The position numbers and the translations under genes are program-made. Under the pieces are notes generated by a model that was given only the letters and a program-made list of their open reading frames with translations, ran no database searches and had not been told where the DNA came from. Of a stretch of 64,000 nucleotides of DNA, positions 12,755 to 23,122 are shown in pieces. Every line of letters starts with the position of its first letter. Within the stretch, counting starts at the first letter, position 1. Source of the DNA: Toxonevra muliebris (lineage: Eukaryota > Arthropoda > Insecta > Diptera > Pallopteridae); contig OY829326.1 in the NCBI GenBank assembly GCA_963691655.1, positions 21,688,878-21,752,877 of the forward strand, written 5' to 3'.

Positions 12755-13262
12755 AAGTCATCATCCTATTGAAAGATGCTCTCATTTTCGCAAGTGGCTT
12801 CTCATGCCATCTCAACTTTGGCATTTTTATAGTAAACAAAAGCAGAATCTGTCGGTGGTTTTGGTTCAACGTGAACTTCATCGTCGATTCCCTGGTGGTG
12901 TGGTACCAACCGGGCAAACATTGTTACGTTTAAACGTCCGGGATAGAGGCAGACGTGGACTTCTTAAAATGTCGGTCGGTCGAGATTACCGCAGATGTGA
13001 CCGCTGTTATCCAAGAGGATCCTCAAACATCAACCAGAAGTCGGACCACACAATTGATCGTCAGAAGATGGCGGTGGTGAAAGACTTGAAAATGTTCCCG
13101 TTCAAACAGTGCATCATTTGTTGTCTGGAAAACGACATTTGCGAATAAACTATAAAGCTGAATAAGAAAAATTATCACTTCTGGGGCACTGAAAATAGCA
13201 GTATAATTCACGAAAGGCTAATAAATATCCTCAAAGCCTCTGTTAAGTAAGGCATTTATGGG
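12755..13262 (+). pseudogene. rosa-like (DD41D) transposase, N-terminal part
   Basis: From about 12800 the translation reads SVVLVQRELHRRFPGG, then VVPTGQTLLRLNVR, matching the N-terminal helix-turn-helix region of a mariner-related transposase family common in insects. A frameshift lies near 12950-12970. The next frame gives ITADVTAVIQEDPQTSTRS, again matching that family. Further on, HFWGTENSSIIHERL at about 13175-13220 matches the block that normally precedes the catalytic core. The catalytic aspartates that would follow are missing here. A catalytic half of the same family lies at 35195-35802, but the two are separate, opposite-truncated copies. The family is recognised from motif memory. 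DD41D is inferred from the other copy. Confidence 0.65.
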
Positions 13263-13959
13263 ATAAGATGTTAGTTTCATATTTTTTCCAACATGGTGTC
13301 GGCAACACTGTTACTATAACTAATACTGTGACAGAACGATAATCCACAACGCCTTGTCGTCGCAAATTGACTAATTGGACTTGATGAACTCTTCAAAATC
13401 GACTCTCCTAAACTCGATTGTTCTTTCCTTTCGTTTTTGTCTTTCTTCTCTATCTCTGATGGTCCGTCAGGGTTGTAAGTTGCGTTGATTTTAGTAGAAA
13501 AGCATTGATTTTTTTCAATCAACTTAAAAAGTTTAATTAAACTATATTAATGTAAGGGAAAGCAAAAATACAAAATCTTTATAACCTACATATGACACTG
13601 CGAATTCATGAGAATTTTAAGCCCTAGCAAACTTATTTAGATCTCTGATATCAAAAGATTTTGTGTCAGCTAAGGTGCTGGAATAGAGTTGGGCTAAGGT
13701 TGTCAGTTTTTTCAAGCAAACGTTTGGTAATTACAGAGAAAGTTAAGAGTAGTAGCTTTCTCCTCTAAATTGAGGTAGTTACTACATAAATCATTTGTGA
13801 GAATTTTAAACTGTTGGCTTGTTTTCCAAACACAATAGTTTAAAGCAATGCATGCGAATTGCTTTCAAATTGGATTCTTATACTTGAATAGGTGAGTGAA
13901 TCAAATGAAGTTCCTCGTAGTTCGTTCTAACTACTCTTAGCTACTCTTCTTGAGATATG
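13263..13959. other. Non-coding stretch
   Basis: No gene or known repeat seen. The 81-codon minus-strand frame at 13277-13522 has no recognisable domain. Confidence 0.5.
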
Positions 13960-13961
13960 TA

Positions 13962-15226
13962 TTGGGAGTATGAATGTATAAACTAGTATTTTTTTCGTAA
14001 TTTGGACATTTATTGTGAAAAAGTGATTATAAATTTATTCTTTAAAGTATTGTCCATCGTTAGCCACAACCTTTTCCCATCTTTCTGGTAGCATACAGAT
14101 TCCGCGTCGAAAGAACTCCTCATCTTTTGAGGCTATCCACGAATCGACCCATTTTTTGAGTTTTTCGAAAGAACGGAAGTGCTGTTCAGCCAGGCCATGT
14201 GTCATCGATCGGAACAAGTGGTACTCAGAAGGAGCAATGTCTGGAGAATATGGCGGGTGGGGTAGCACTTCCCATTTCAGCGTTTCCAAGTATGTTTTTA
14301 CTTGCCTTGCAACATGCGGCCGAGCATTGTCGTGCTGAAGAATAACTTCGTCGTGTCTATTCTCATAATCTGGCCTCTTATCCTTTAATGCTCGGCTCAA
14401 ACGCATCAATTGTAGTCGGTAGCGGTCGCCAGTGATCGTTTCATTCGGTTTCAACAGCTCATAATACATGACACCTTTCATATCCCACCAAATACACAGC
14501 ATGAGCTTGGATCCATGGATGTTCGGCTTTGCCGTTGATGTTGATGCATGTCCGGGCGGTCCCCATGATTTTTTACGCTTTGGGGTATCGTAACGTATCC
14601 ACTTTTCATCGCCAGTCACAATACGATGCAGAAAACCCTTTCTTTTCTGTCATTCAATCAGCAGTTCACATGTGAAAAATCGTTGTTCGACGTCTCTCGG
14701 CTTCAATTCGTACGGCACCCAATTTCCTTGCTTTTGAATCATTCCCAATGCTTTTAATCGTTTAGAAGTGGTTGATTGATCAACTCCTAAAGATTCTGCA
14801 AGCTCTTGTTGCGTTTGACATGAATCTTCTTCGAGTAATGCCTTCAGTTCTTTATCTTCGAACTTTTTCGGGCCGCCTGAACGTTCCCTGTCTTCAACAT
14901 CAAAATCACCACTTTTGAAACGGGCATACCACACCTGACGCATTCTAACGTCTATAGCACAGTCAGGATAAGCTTCAGTGAGTAAACGATGTGCTTCAGT
15001 TGCGTTTTTCTTTAAATGGAAGAAGCAAATTAAAACTTCTCGCAAATGTTGTTTTGTGGGCTATAGTAAAACACTTTTGTAAAATTATGAAAATTATTTG
15101 ACAGATCAATTCTTATAGTATTTTTGGCGCTCTTCGAGATAGAATAGCTGATAATGTAAAAAAAATGGCGCGTATGATTGATATGAAGTTAGTCACAATT
15201 ACGAGTTTATACAATCATACTCCCAA
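13962..15226 (-). mobile_element. mariner transposon, nearly full length
   Basis: The 1265-bp element has the length usual for mariner. Its ends are inverted repeats: the left begins TTGGGAGTATGAATGTATAA and the right, read inward, begins TTGGGAGTATGATTGTATAA. Both flanks are TA (13960-13961 and 15227-15228), the mariner target site. The minus strand carries one long transposase frame (14035-15045) interrupted by one stop. One mismatch in the first 20 bp of the termini and a single stop suggest a fairly recent insertion for this window. The best fit by motif is the mauritiana/mellifera side of the mariner family. Confidence 0.93.
14035..15045 (-). pseudogene. mariner transposase, one stop, DD34E core
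   Basis: This is a DDE/D transposase of about 337 codons in one frame, close to the usual 345. It has an N-terminal paired-type DNA-binding region (QELAESLGVDQSTTSKRLKA) and the WVPYEL linker. A TGA stop at 14650-14652 interrupts the frame just before the catalytic core. The core shows VTGDEKW (first Asp), LQHDNARPH (second Asp) and SPDIAPSEYHLF. In mariner the last motif is normally PSDYHLF and its Asp is the third catalytic residue. Here it is Glu, with exactly 34 residues between the second Asp and this Glu. No in-frame ATG precedes the first recognisable residues, and a TAG lies six codons upstream of the first TTG, so the start codon also seems lost. The C-terminus (ANDGQYFKE) is intact. 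Confidence 0.92.
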
Positions 15227-15228
15227 TA

Positions 15229-16580
15229 GGTACTTAAGAAAAAAATACAAGACGTTTTTGTTTCCAAATAAACAGACCTTGATTAGAAAAACTTTCAAAA
15301 CAAATTTTTGATAAAAAGATTATGAAGCTGCACTGTTGATATATTCTTAAATATTTTTATATATTGTATATGTAGTATATTGCTTTAAAGTGTATTTTCC
15401 ATTAAAAACAACAGCGACATTAACTATTTCACCACTTAGATCACTTAAAAAAATTTAAAATCAAACAAGCTAAGCAACCAGTAGGTACTACCTATCAATA
15501 CCATATCGGCTGAAAAAATTCACAGCATTTTTTTGTTTTTTCTATGCCAAAGTAAAGTGCAAAATCGCCACCTGCTGTGCTTTGATTGTGAGTCTTTGCA
15601 GGTCTCCGAGGAAGAAGCTTTTCATATTTAGAGTGTAGTACTACGATCATCGACATCTATTATCTACCATCCTGTGTATGGTTGACTGACTTACTTTCAT
15701 TCCTTTGCTATATTTTATTTATCTTGCATTTCTTTGTTTTGCTCTAGGTTTGTGTTAAATCAAGTCAAGCTGTGCCACTTTCAGTTTTTGTATTCATTGA
15801 ATGATATTTTATATGTTGAGTTTTGTTGTAAATTGCATAAAATTAAGTAGCATATAGAATTTTATTTATCACCTGAATTGATTACGAGAAAAACAGTTGG
15901 AGATAAGGAATTCGTTTTTGTTGCTGCAACTTTATTTTAAGGTTCAGGGAAAGACACAAAGTTTCTTGCGATTCTTTATGGTGATAAATGAATAGCGCAA
16001 GTGATAAACAAGTTATTTGTAAAAGTGATAATCATAAAATATTCTGTAATATAAAAGATGCCTAAGAAATCCTTGTTTGTGAAATTAACTTTTTTTATAT
16101 ACATACGCGTGAGGATACAATAAAATCAGTTGGCTAAAGTGAGTTTGAGAAAATTTTGGCTATGACGTCAGTGACATTTACAGAGAGAGAGAGAGAAAAT
16201 ATCTCACGGTACGCTCTGAATGATAAATTGTATCTCTTGGTTTGGATTAACTTGAGAGCGCAATAATAGCCAAATTATCTTACTTTATGAATAACAAAAA
16301 TATCAATTCTCCTATCAATTCTTGCCCAAAAATCGCACGCATCGGATGAGGTTAGGACAAAGCATAAATCTAAAAATGTATTTGGTTTCATTCATGGCTT
16401 TCAGCTAAAAAAAAAAATGCGTTAATAAATAAATGGTATAAAAAAAGGAATTTCTGAATATTCTCTATATTTTTTCTCTCTATTTAAGTAATTTAAAATC
16501 AGGAAATTATATTTTTTCAATTTTTGGTATAAAATTATGGAAAACAAATCAAAACATGTGAGTTTTTTGTATACAGGTAC
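15229..16580. other. AT-rich non-coding stretch
   Basis: No gene or element recognised. There is a short GA repeat (AGAGAGAGAGAG near 16182-16195) and poly-A tracts. Confidence 0.55.
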
Positions 16581-16588
16581 AACAGCAT

Positions 16589-17668
16589 CAGGGCCGTAGT
16601 CAGAAATTTTTTTCGGGGGGGGAGAGGTTTCATTCGAAGAAAATATTCATAAATAATTTTTATCAAACTGATTTTTAAATACAATAAATTAAATCAATGA
16701 TACATATGATGGACCCTATAAAATTGAAATTTTAGGAAAAATTTTCCGATTTTTTTTAATCTTAACCTCAAAAAAATGGCCAAAAGTGACAAAAAATTCC
16801 CAGAATAATCAAATTAAATTTTTTCAAATAAATATTATTCAATGTGCATTCTATTGCATTTTTTATTATCGTGAGGGACATAATTTCATTAACTCATTGA
16901 CTTCCCACTACTGATGATGTACCCAACCTCAAAAAAATTACCAAAAATTGTAGAGGCTCTTTTTTTTCAAATGATCATCATTGGGAATTTGGGTCATTAT
17001 CAATGATAAGGAATCCGGATGAGGTTGGCCTAAATTCGTGAAGTCACAGCATTGAAAGAGATTTTTCTAGTCGTGGTGCTCTGAGCAATAATGCGTTAAA
17101 AAATTAATTTTAAGATGGGTTTTGCTAATAAGATTGAGTTTTTGCGAAAGAATTTTTCACGTTGAACACGAATCTGAGGTCGAAAACTTCCCATCACGTC
17201 ACGTTTTAGGAAAAAATGGGGTTCCAGCAAGTCTTATTTTACAAAGATACGATAATTTTTTTTTTTTTTATTTATTTATTTTTATTAATTTTTAAACTTT
17301 TCAAACTGATTCAGGACGAAACCTTAAATCAAAATCAGTTACTGACCTAGAAAAACTATGAATGCAGGAGTGCTCAGTATCACCTTCTCTTTTTGGAATC
17401 CGTAGTCAAACCTCATGTCAAAGAAAACAAATCGGATTTGATCGCATAGTGTAACTAAGATTTCAAATTTAATTTTTATATTTGACTTTTTAGAAAAAAA
17501 AACCGATGGAAGTAAAAAATATCGTCAAATAGATTTTATTTTGACTTTTTTCCATCCATTGGCAATTAATCTCAAAAATTAGACTAAAGTTTCCACATTT
17601 CGGGGGGGAGGGGGAGGGAGGGGGGTCAGAACCCCCAAACCGCACCCTCCCCCCTAAATACGGACTTG
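16589..17668 (+). mobile_element. Non-autonomous hAT-like element, copy 1
   Basis: This 1080-bp element is repeated almost base for base at 37461-38521. Its left end is CAGGGCCGTAGTC followed by a G-run. Its right end, read inward, is CAAGTCCGTATTTAGGGGG. The flanking octamers are AACAGCAT (16581-16588) and CACTGCAT (17669-17676), which agree at 6 of 8 positions and look like an eroded 8-bp target duplication. CAG-type ends with an 8-bp duplication point to the hAT superfamily. There is no open frame of note inside, so it depends on an unseen transposase. A G-run of changing length sits just inside each end. Confidence 0.85.
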
Positions 17669-17676
17669 CACTGCAT

Positions 17677-18989
17677 GTTCTTATTTAAGTATGACTGTCA
17701 CTGCTTAAACTCATTTTTATAGAACAGATAAGCAGTCAGACTATACAATTTCAGGTTCAGATGCTCACACTTATGAACAACATATGAGCGGACAACGTAA
17801 AAAAATGTAAAGTTCTGAAATTCGGCTTAATTGAACTTCTAGAAAATATGAATGTGGACACATAATTTTTGTTTTTGTATGAAGTTTATTTGCCAAGTTA
17901 TGGGTTTTTAAAGAATTGACGTAATTGAAATATGGCTTTTTCAAAAGTAATTTTTAGAATCAAACAAATTTACAATAAAATATTGAACATGGTGATTTAA
18001 ATAGGGAATTTACTGTTCTTTTCAATTATGGAATCAGACCGGAAATTGAAATTTTTTTATGCACCAAACCGGAAGCAAAAGTTTAAAATCAGAATATTGA
18101 TAACTTCGAACATTTAAAAAAAAATGTATTTTTCAAAATTTAGCTTAAAGTATTTAAATAATGCCCTTAAAATTTCAAAATGGGATATACATTAGTTTAG
18201 GAGATAGATATATAGGTGTCGCACTGAGCGTGGCAGCTATGTACTTTAATTCATGTATCTTCTAAACTAATGCAGATCCCATTTTTGAACTTCTCTGAGA
18301 AGTTATGGGTGGTAACACCTTTCCTCTTGCCTAACCCTTCTATATGCCAAATCTTTTCCCAAACCTCTCATTTTTGTTAGCTCCGATCTATAAACCTTAT
18401 TTCGGTAGCTATAAGTATTTGTTCGTTGGGGAAGTACATAAAAAATAATTTTTTTTTTTTTTTGTGTATACATAAACACATTGCCATATGAACTTCAACT
18501 AAATAATGGCGAATTTGTTATCCTAAAAATGTCATTAGAGTTTTCTTATTCTTATCCACACAACATAAAAGGAAAAAGCAATTTATGCCGAACGGCAGGC
18601 ACATCATTAATTTTTTTAGTTAATTATTATTAGATATTCACACTGTGAAGGTCTGTTTATTTATAGGCGCATCATGCTTATTCAAATTAAGAAATTATAT
18701 GGAGAAACTCGTACTTCTGGTCATGAAGACGCATACGTAAATTATAGTTCTTTAAGAAACATTTTTTAATCACTCCTCTCACTTTCTGTATAAAAATTCT
18801 AATTGAAAATATGCTTTTAATATACATACATGAATAGGTGAGATTGTAACTGCAGAGTGCCCGTATAGTAAACCCAAGATAGATCCATTGTAATACTATG
18901 GAGACCTCTAGTTCCTGTCTGTGAGACAATTTGATTTTCTATAGATCATATAGTTTAATTCTTGTAAATAGTGATCATTAGATTTTTCT
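17677..18989. other. AT-rich non-coding stretch
   Basis: No gene recognised. CCGGAAGCAAA-type words at 18070 recur near 39990 and may mark a further dispersed repeat. A poly-T tract lies near 18450-18464. Confidence 0.5.
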
Positions 18990-20238
18990 TGGATTTAGTC
19001 CATCATAATTGAATTTTGAAAATCTGCTTCACTTTTGATATCTCTATCCTTCTATGGAGAGTATTGTGTAAAAGACTGAAACCTATCGTTGACAAACTGG
19101 AAAAGACTCGAGAAAAATACTACCATCTTTTCTTTAATTATAAAGCCTCATTTGACAGCACGATTAGGGATAATTTCAACGCCGCAATGTCTTGTATTGG
19201 TATCCCTGTAGCTTAGACTTTTTGAAATGACACTGACCGACACAACTAGTGGTGATGATTTCAACCGAAGTTTTAGACAAGGGGATCCCGTATCGTGTGA
19301 CCTCTTCAATCTTATGCTGACTGGAAAAAATATTTCGAACAGGAAACATCGACATATCCGGAACTATCTTTCACAAAAGTATTATGCTGCTTGCATATGC
19401 CGATGATACTGGCATCATTGGCCTCAACGCATCATCATTCTCTAACCAGGATAATGAGTCCTGTGGAGTAGGTTTAGAAGAAGACGAGAGCAAAACGAAA
19501 TTCCTGTGTCAACCTACAAAGAATCACGGCATCTTGGACGAAATGTTGAACTGGCACTTCAAGCATTTAAGAACTAAGTCAAGGAAGTGACTCATATTAT
19601 TAGCACAGTACATTTGGACATTTTTTAGGAATTCAACCCCATCTGGGAATCGAACCTGAGGCAGCTGGTACTCCAGTCTAGCACTCATCCACCAGGCCAC
19701 GGAGGTGGACGAAATGTTATTGTTGACAATTATACATTCGGAGACGTCACAGATTTCGTATTCCTCAACATTAACAACGATATGAGCCTTCAGATCGAAC
19801 GAAGAACAACTCTTTTCAACATTTTACAGCTACGGGATCATTAGGCAATTGAGAAGTAGAACTCTCGCTCGGCGGAGGATGGTCATGCTGTATAAGTCAT
19901 CTTCATTGTATGCCGCTGAGACGTGGATGAAGATGATTAATGATGAGAAGCTGCTGGCAGCATTTAAGAGAAGATATATCACTAGATCGAATAAGATAGA
20001 ACCATCAGCTGTACGCCGACACTGATTTCGGCTTCGTTGTCTGGGTCATGCTGGACGCATAGGAAGGTATTCACGGTGGTTGAATAGGCAGAAACAGATG
20101 AACTAATCTTCATTAGAAATACCAGGTACAGGAAAACCGACTTCACTTGGCCTTACCAAATGGTGCCATTGCATGCATAGGTGAAACGACTGAGACCGAT
20201 CATCGGTTGCAGTACTAACTAAATAAGTAAGTAAGTAT
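18990..20238 (+). mobile_element. Decayed LINE with reverse transcriptase
   Basis: The plus strand encodes reverse transcriptase motifs in several frames: NYKASFDST near 19140, SFRQGDPVSCDLFNLML near 19270-19320, MLLAYADDTGIIGL (catalytic YADD intact) at 19384-19425, and then LARRRMVMLYKSS, AAETW and RCLGHAGRI between 19865 and 20065. At least two frameshifts and several stops break it, and much of the region between RT blocks is missing. The copy ends in a short AAGT/TAAG tract near 20219-20238, as expected of the 3' tail of such LINEs. A SINE interrupts it at 19548-19705. The clade is not resolved, but it differs from the Jockey-type copies elsewhere in the window. Confidence 0.85.
19548..19705 (-). 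mobile_element. tRNA-derived SINE nested in LINE
   Basis: A 158-bp insertion lies between perfect 13-bp direct repeats TGGACGAAATGTT at 19535-19547 and 19706-19718. Read on the minus strand it starts with a tRNA-like head: GTGGCCTGGTGGATGAGTGC resembles the pol III A box region and GGTTCGATTCC is a perfect B box. The 3' end carries CTTAAATGCTTGAAGTGCC before the duplication. A related 157-bp copy sits in each composite element (31778-31934, 36450-36606), sharing AAAAAATGTCCAAATG and the 3' end. A long, uneven target duplication is as expected for LINE-driven insertion. Confidence 0.85.
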
Positions 20239-20685
20239 GTAATGATTATTATGATGTAACGGAAATGACAAGAAACGCATTCCAACGGGAAAAATACTCC
20301 AAAAAAACATTCGGAATGTTGACAAGTCAGCTGCAGGCACTTCTTCTCCGTATGACACACCATTAAGTTTTTAACATTGCATGTAATTGAAAAAAAGCAC
20401 TCCGTTTACGCTTCCTTTAGAGTGCTTCGAATGTCCTCTCGCGAGATCTTTGAGTCAGTAGTCCGTTAGCTTTTTTCTTCTGCTGTACTCTACAATATTC
20501 TTCTTCTTCTTTTCGAAATGTTTTAAAAAACCTTTCACGAAATTTTTGAGTCTGCAGTTTTGCTATTTTAAATAACGATGATCTTGTCGTCGTTTGATTG
20601 GGAAACGATACCTTTTCGGCACCAAGTGTTCGTTACTCCTCAGGCGAGCTGCTAAAAGTCGGGCCCCTTGATAGTAAACTCTGTA
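20239..20685. other. Non-coding stretch
   Basis: No gene seen. It is slightly richer in mixed sequence, with TTCTTCTTCTTC at 20497-20512. Confidence 0.5.
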
Positions 20686-20693
20686 TGTATTGA

Positions 20694-21140
20694 ATGAACA
20701 ACAGTTTATAGCTGATGTCTTTGCTGTACTGGACCAAATTCAATGTCATTCGCCCAAGAAGTGACATAGCTCTAAAACCATTGAGCGGCCACTAAACTAT
20801 GTAATATTAATACTGGGCTAGTTATAGTACTGAGTCGAACCAAAATAAATTGGGATTATTATGAAAAACTCATGAAACCCTCAGACCAGTTTCAGGTCTA
20901 TAGGGCTGGTCTGGGGGTGACTGTTAGAGTTCAACAAATAATTCAAGTTTTTATGATAATTCCAATTTATTTTGGTTCGAATCAGTACCATAACTAGCCC
21001 AGTATTGATATTACATTGTTTAGTGGCCCCTCAATGGTCTTAGAGCTATGTCAATTCTTAAATGAAAGACAATTGAATTTGGTCCAGCACAGCAAAGACA
21101 TCAGCAATCAACTGTTGTTCACCACTACATAATATATTAG
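20694..21140. mobile_element. Foldback element with 176-bp arms
   Basis: Two arms of about 176 bp, 20695-20870 and 20946-21121, are inverted copies of each other with a minority of mismatches. For example, GCTGATGTCTTTGCTGT on the left matches ACAGCAAAGACATCAGC on the right, and CTGGGCTAGTTAT matches ATAACTAGCCCAG. The loop is about 75 bp and contains a smaller inverted pair, CAGACCAG/CTGGTCTG. The octamer TGTATTGA occurs at 20686-20693 and 21141-21148 and may be the target duplication. There is no coding capacity. It could be a foldback-type transposon or a MITE with long terminal repeats. Transcription would give a stable hairpin RNA. Confidence 0.75.
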
Positions 21141-21148
21141 TGTATTGA

Positions 21149-22270
21149 GGCACTTTTTATATGGTTTACTACCTGTACTATTAAAATATTTAAAAACCTC
21201 CCGGCCAACATTGTTTGCACTCATAATCATAATTATTTTATATCTCAAACTTTCACGTATGTATGTATGTACGTATGCTACAAAGTTGGAATGTTTATTT
21301 TGTGATGTGTTCTGTCAGTCACTGCGGCTTCTTAGTTATTTGTTTTGCTAGTTGTCTTCGTTTCATCATCATTCATTCATTACATTTCGTAGTTCGTGTT
21401 CATTTATGAGCGAGAACCTTTGAGTAATTTTCAACTTGTACACATAAATATTCAAGGTTAATTTTAGTTTGCGTTACACGCGCCCATTTTTCTTAATGAC
21501 TTCATTAAATACTTACTAGAAAACCTATTTATAAGTAGTTGTTGTTGTTTAGTAAAGAATGTTGCTGAACTGGTGACATGTACATATGTACTATAGCAGC
21601 AGTAACAGCCGGAGCAGCATTATTAAAGGTGACACTGACAGCATCAATGACGTGTGATGAACAAAAGTAAAAACGGACATAATGTGTTGTTATTGAAAGT
21701 TTTTTATGTTTTGTTGGGTTTGTGGAAGCCAGATGTATGTTAAATAAATATATTTTTGATATATTTAGATATGAAAAATAAATACGAAAATTCATTAGAT
21801 ACAAAAACGATGAATGACAAAAAATCGATGGCAAAATTAATTCATTAGTCAAGAAGTCTCACCGATAAAGCTGATTAGTTAAGATAAGAAAATTTGACAG
21901 AGAAATATTTACCAGCTTAGGCACTGCGAGTTGTACTTGTGTATATCCTACTGTTTCAAACCGAATTATATTAGTAATAATTTTAGAAGAGTTCAGAAAG
22001 CTCGAAAAATCCTTGGGTATATTGGCTAAGGATCATAAAAGAATAGTTGTTTTTTAAACAATTCAAGACTGCGGAGGCTTAGCTTAGAACTCACTGCTGA
22101 AAAATTAATCTTTATCTCTTTTTATGTTACAATATCTCATGGTGGGTCTAGATGGAGCTTTTTAGATGTTGTGAGAATTATATCTGTACACGAATGGAGA
22201 GGATCTACAGATTTATGTCGAACCCGTACGGAGGGAGAAATAAAATCCTTTTCTAGAAGATTTATCACCC
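21149..22270. other. AT-rich non-coding stretch
   Basis: No supported gene. There is a GTAT/ATGT microsatellite at 21256-21276. The 107-codon minus-strand frame at 21529-21852 shows no recognisable domain. Confidence 0.5.
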
Positions 22271-22275
22271 AAGAA

Positions 22276-22372
22276 AGATAAAAGATTTTTTTAAAATTTC
22301 TTTTTTGATTTTTGTCAATGTCGAATCAAATGGCAGACCAGCATTCTAAACACTACGCCACGGCAATCACAA
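22276..22372 (-). mobile_element. Probable tRNA-derived SINE head
   Basis: On the minus strand CCGTGGCGTAGTG resembles a pol III A box, followed about 30 bases later by TTTGATTCGAC, a weak B box. A-rich sequence follows on that strand. It belongs to a different SINE family from the copy at 19548. Boundaries and target duplications are not clear. Confidence 0.45.
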
Positions 22373-22437
22373 AAAAAAATTATATAGAGGTATCTAAAAT
22401 CCTTCAAAAATAAGTCTACAGATTGAGACCTCAATGA

Positions 22438-23109
22438 GCTAAATCATTATGCTGACATCACTCTCATCTGGGTTCCCGGCCATAGGAACATTGAAGGGAA
22501 TGAGAAAGCTGATGAATTGGCGCGCTCAGGAGCCTCTCTTGACGAATCTTTGGGGGTACAGATTATAGTCCCCTTGGCAGTCGTCAAGAGAGGCATGTAC
22601 CTGCACTGTCTTCAACTGGCTAATTGGAGGTGGAAATCACTAACAACCTGCACTACCTCACTGGCGACATATAATGAGGGTCGATCTCGCGAGCTTTTAA
22701 CCAGGGATCATACCGGCACTGCTAGGTTAACAGCAGTCTACACCGGTCACTGGTGTATAGGTACCCATGCAAAAAAACTGCGTATCCCTTTTAACCTTCA
22801 TTGCAGAAGTTGCGGAAACTTAGATGAAAAAGAAACAATCTCACATTTTCTTTGTGAATGTCCAGCCTTGGCGAGGACAAGATATAGGTTCCTGGGGAAG
22901 TATTTCCTCGATAGCTTGTCTGATTGCTTGGCAGTCAGTCCAAATAATCTGCTAGGATACCTAAACTCTAGGGGGTGGGTTTAGTAAGAGTACATCATTA
23001 ATTCCAGTTCGGTGAGGAAGCGGTTCCAAAACGGCGCTACAGCGCTAATTGTGATTCACAGTGGGTCTGCTGTGGATCAGACGCCTTAGCCAACCTTAAC
23101 CAACCAACC
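22438..23109 (+). mobile_element. 5'-truncated LINE insertion, RNase H end
   Basis: The element is flanked by a perfect 13-bp direct repeat GAGACCTCAATGA (22425-22437 and 23110-23122). The body is the 3' end of a non-LTR retrotransposon. The open frame starts at the 5' junction, so the insertion is a dead-on-arrival truncated copy. The 3' end is a C/A-rich CCTTAACCAACCAACC tail directly before the duplication. The uninterrupted frame and perfect duplication make it one of the youngest insertions in the window. Confidence 0.93.
22439..22984 (+). pseudogene. LINE pol C-terminus: RNase H and zinc knuckle
   Basis: This truncated frame has no start of its own and is uninterrupted for about 181 codons to the stop after RGWV. 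It begins inside the RNase H domain with ITLIWVPGHRNIEGNEKADE, the C-terminal motif of LINE-encoded RNase H (W-V-P-G-H ... G-N-E ... A-D-x-L-A). It ends with a CCHC-type cysteine/histidine block, CRSCGNLDEKETISHFLCEC, typical of the C-terminus of Jockey, R1 and I-type pol proteins. In a complete element this protein reverse-transcribes the LINE RNA at the target. This piece lacks the catalytic reverse transcriptase and endonuclease. Confidence 0.9.
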
Positions 23110-23122
23110 GAGACCTCAATGA

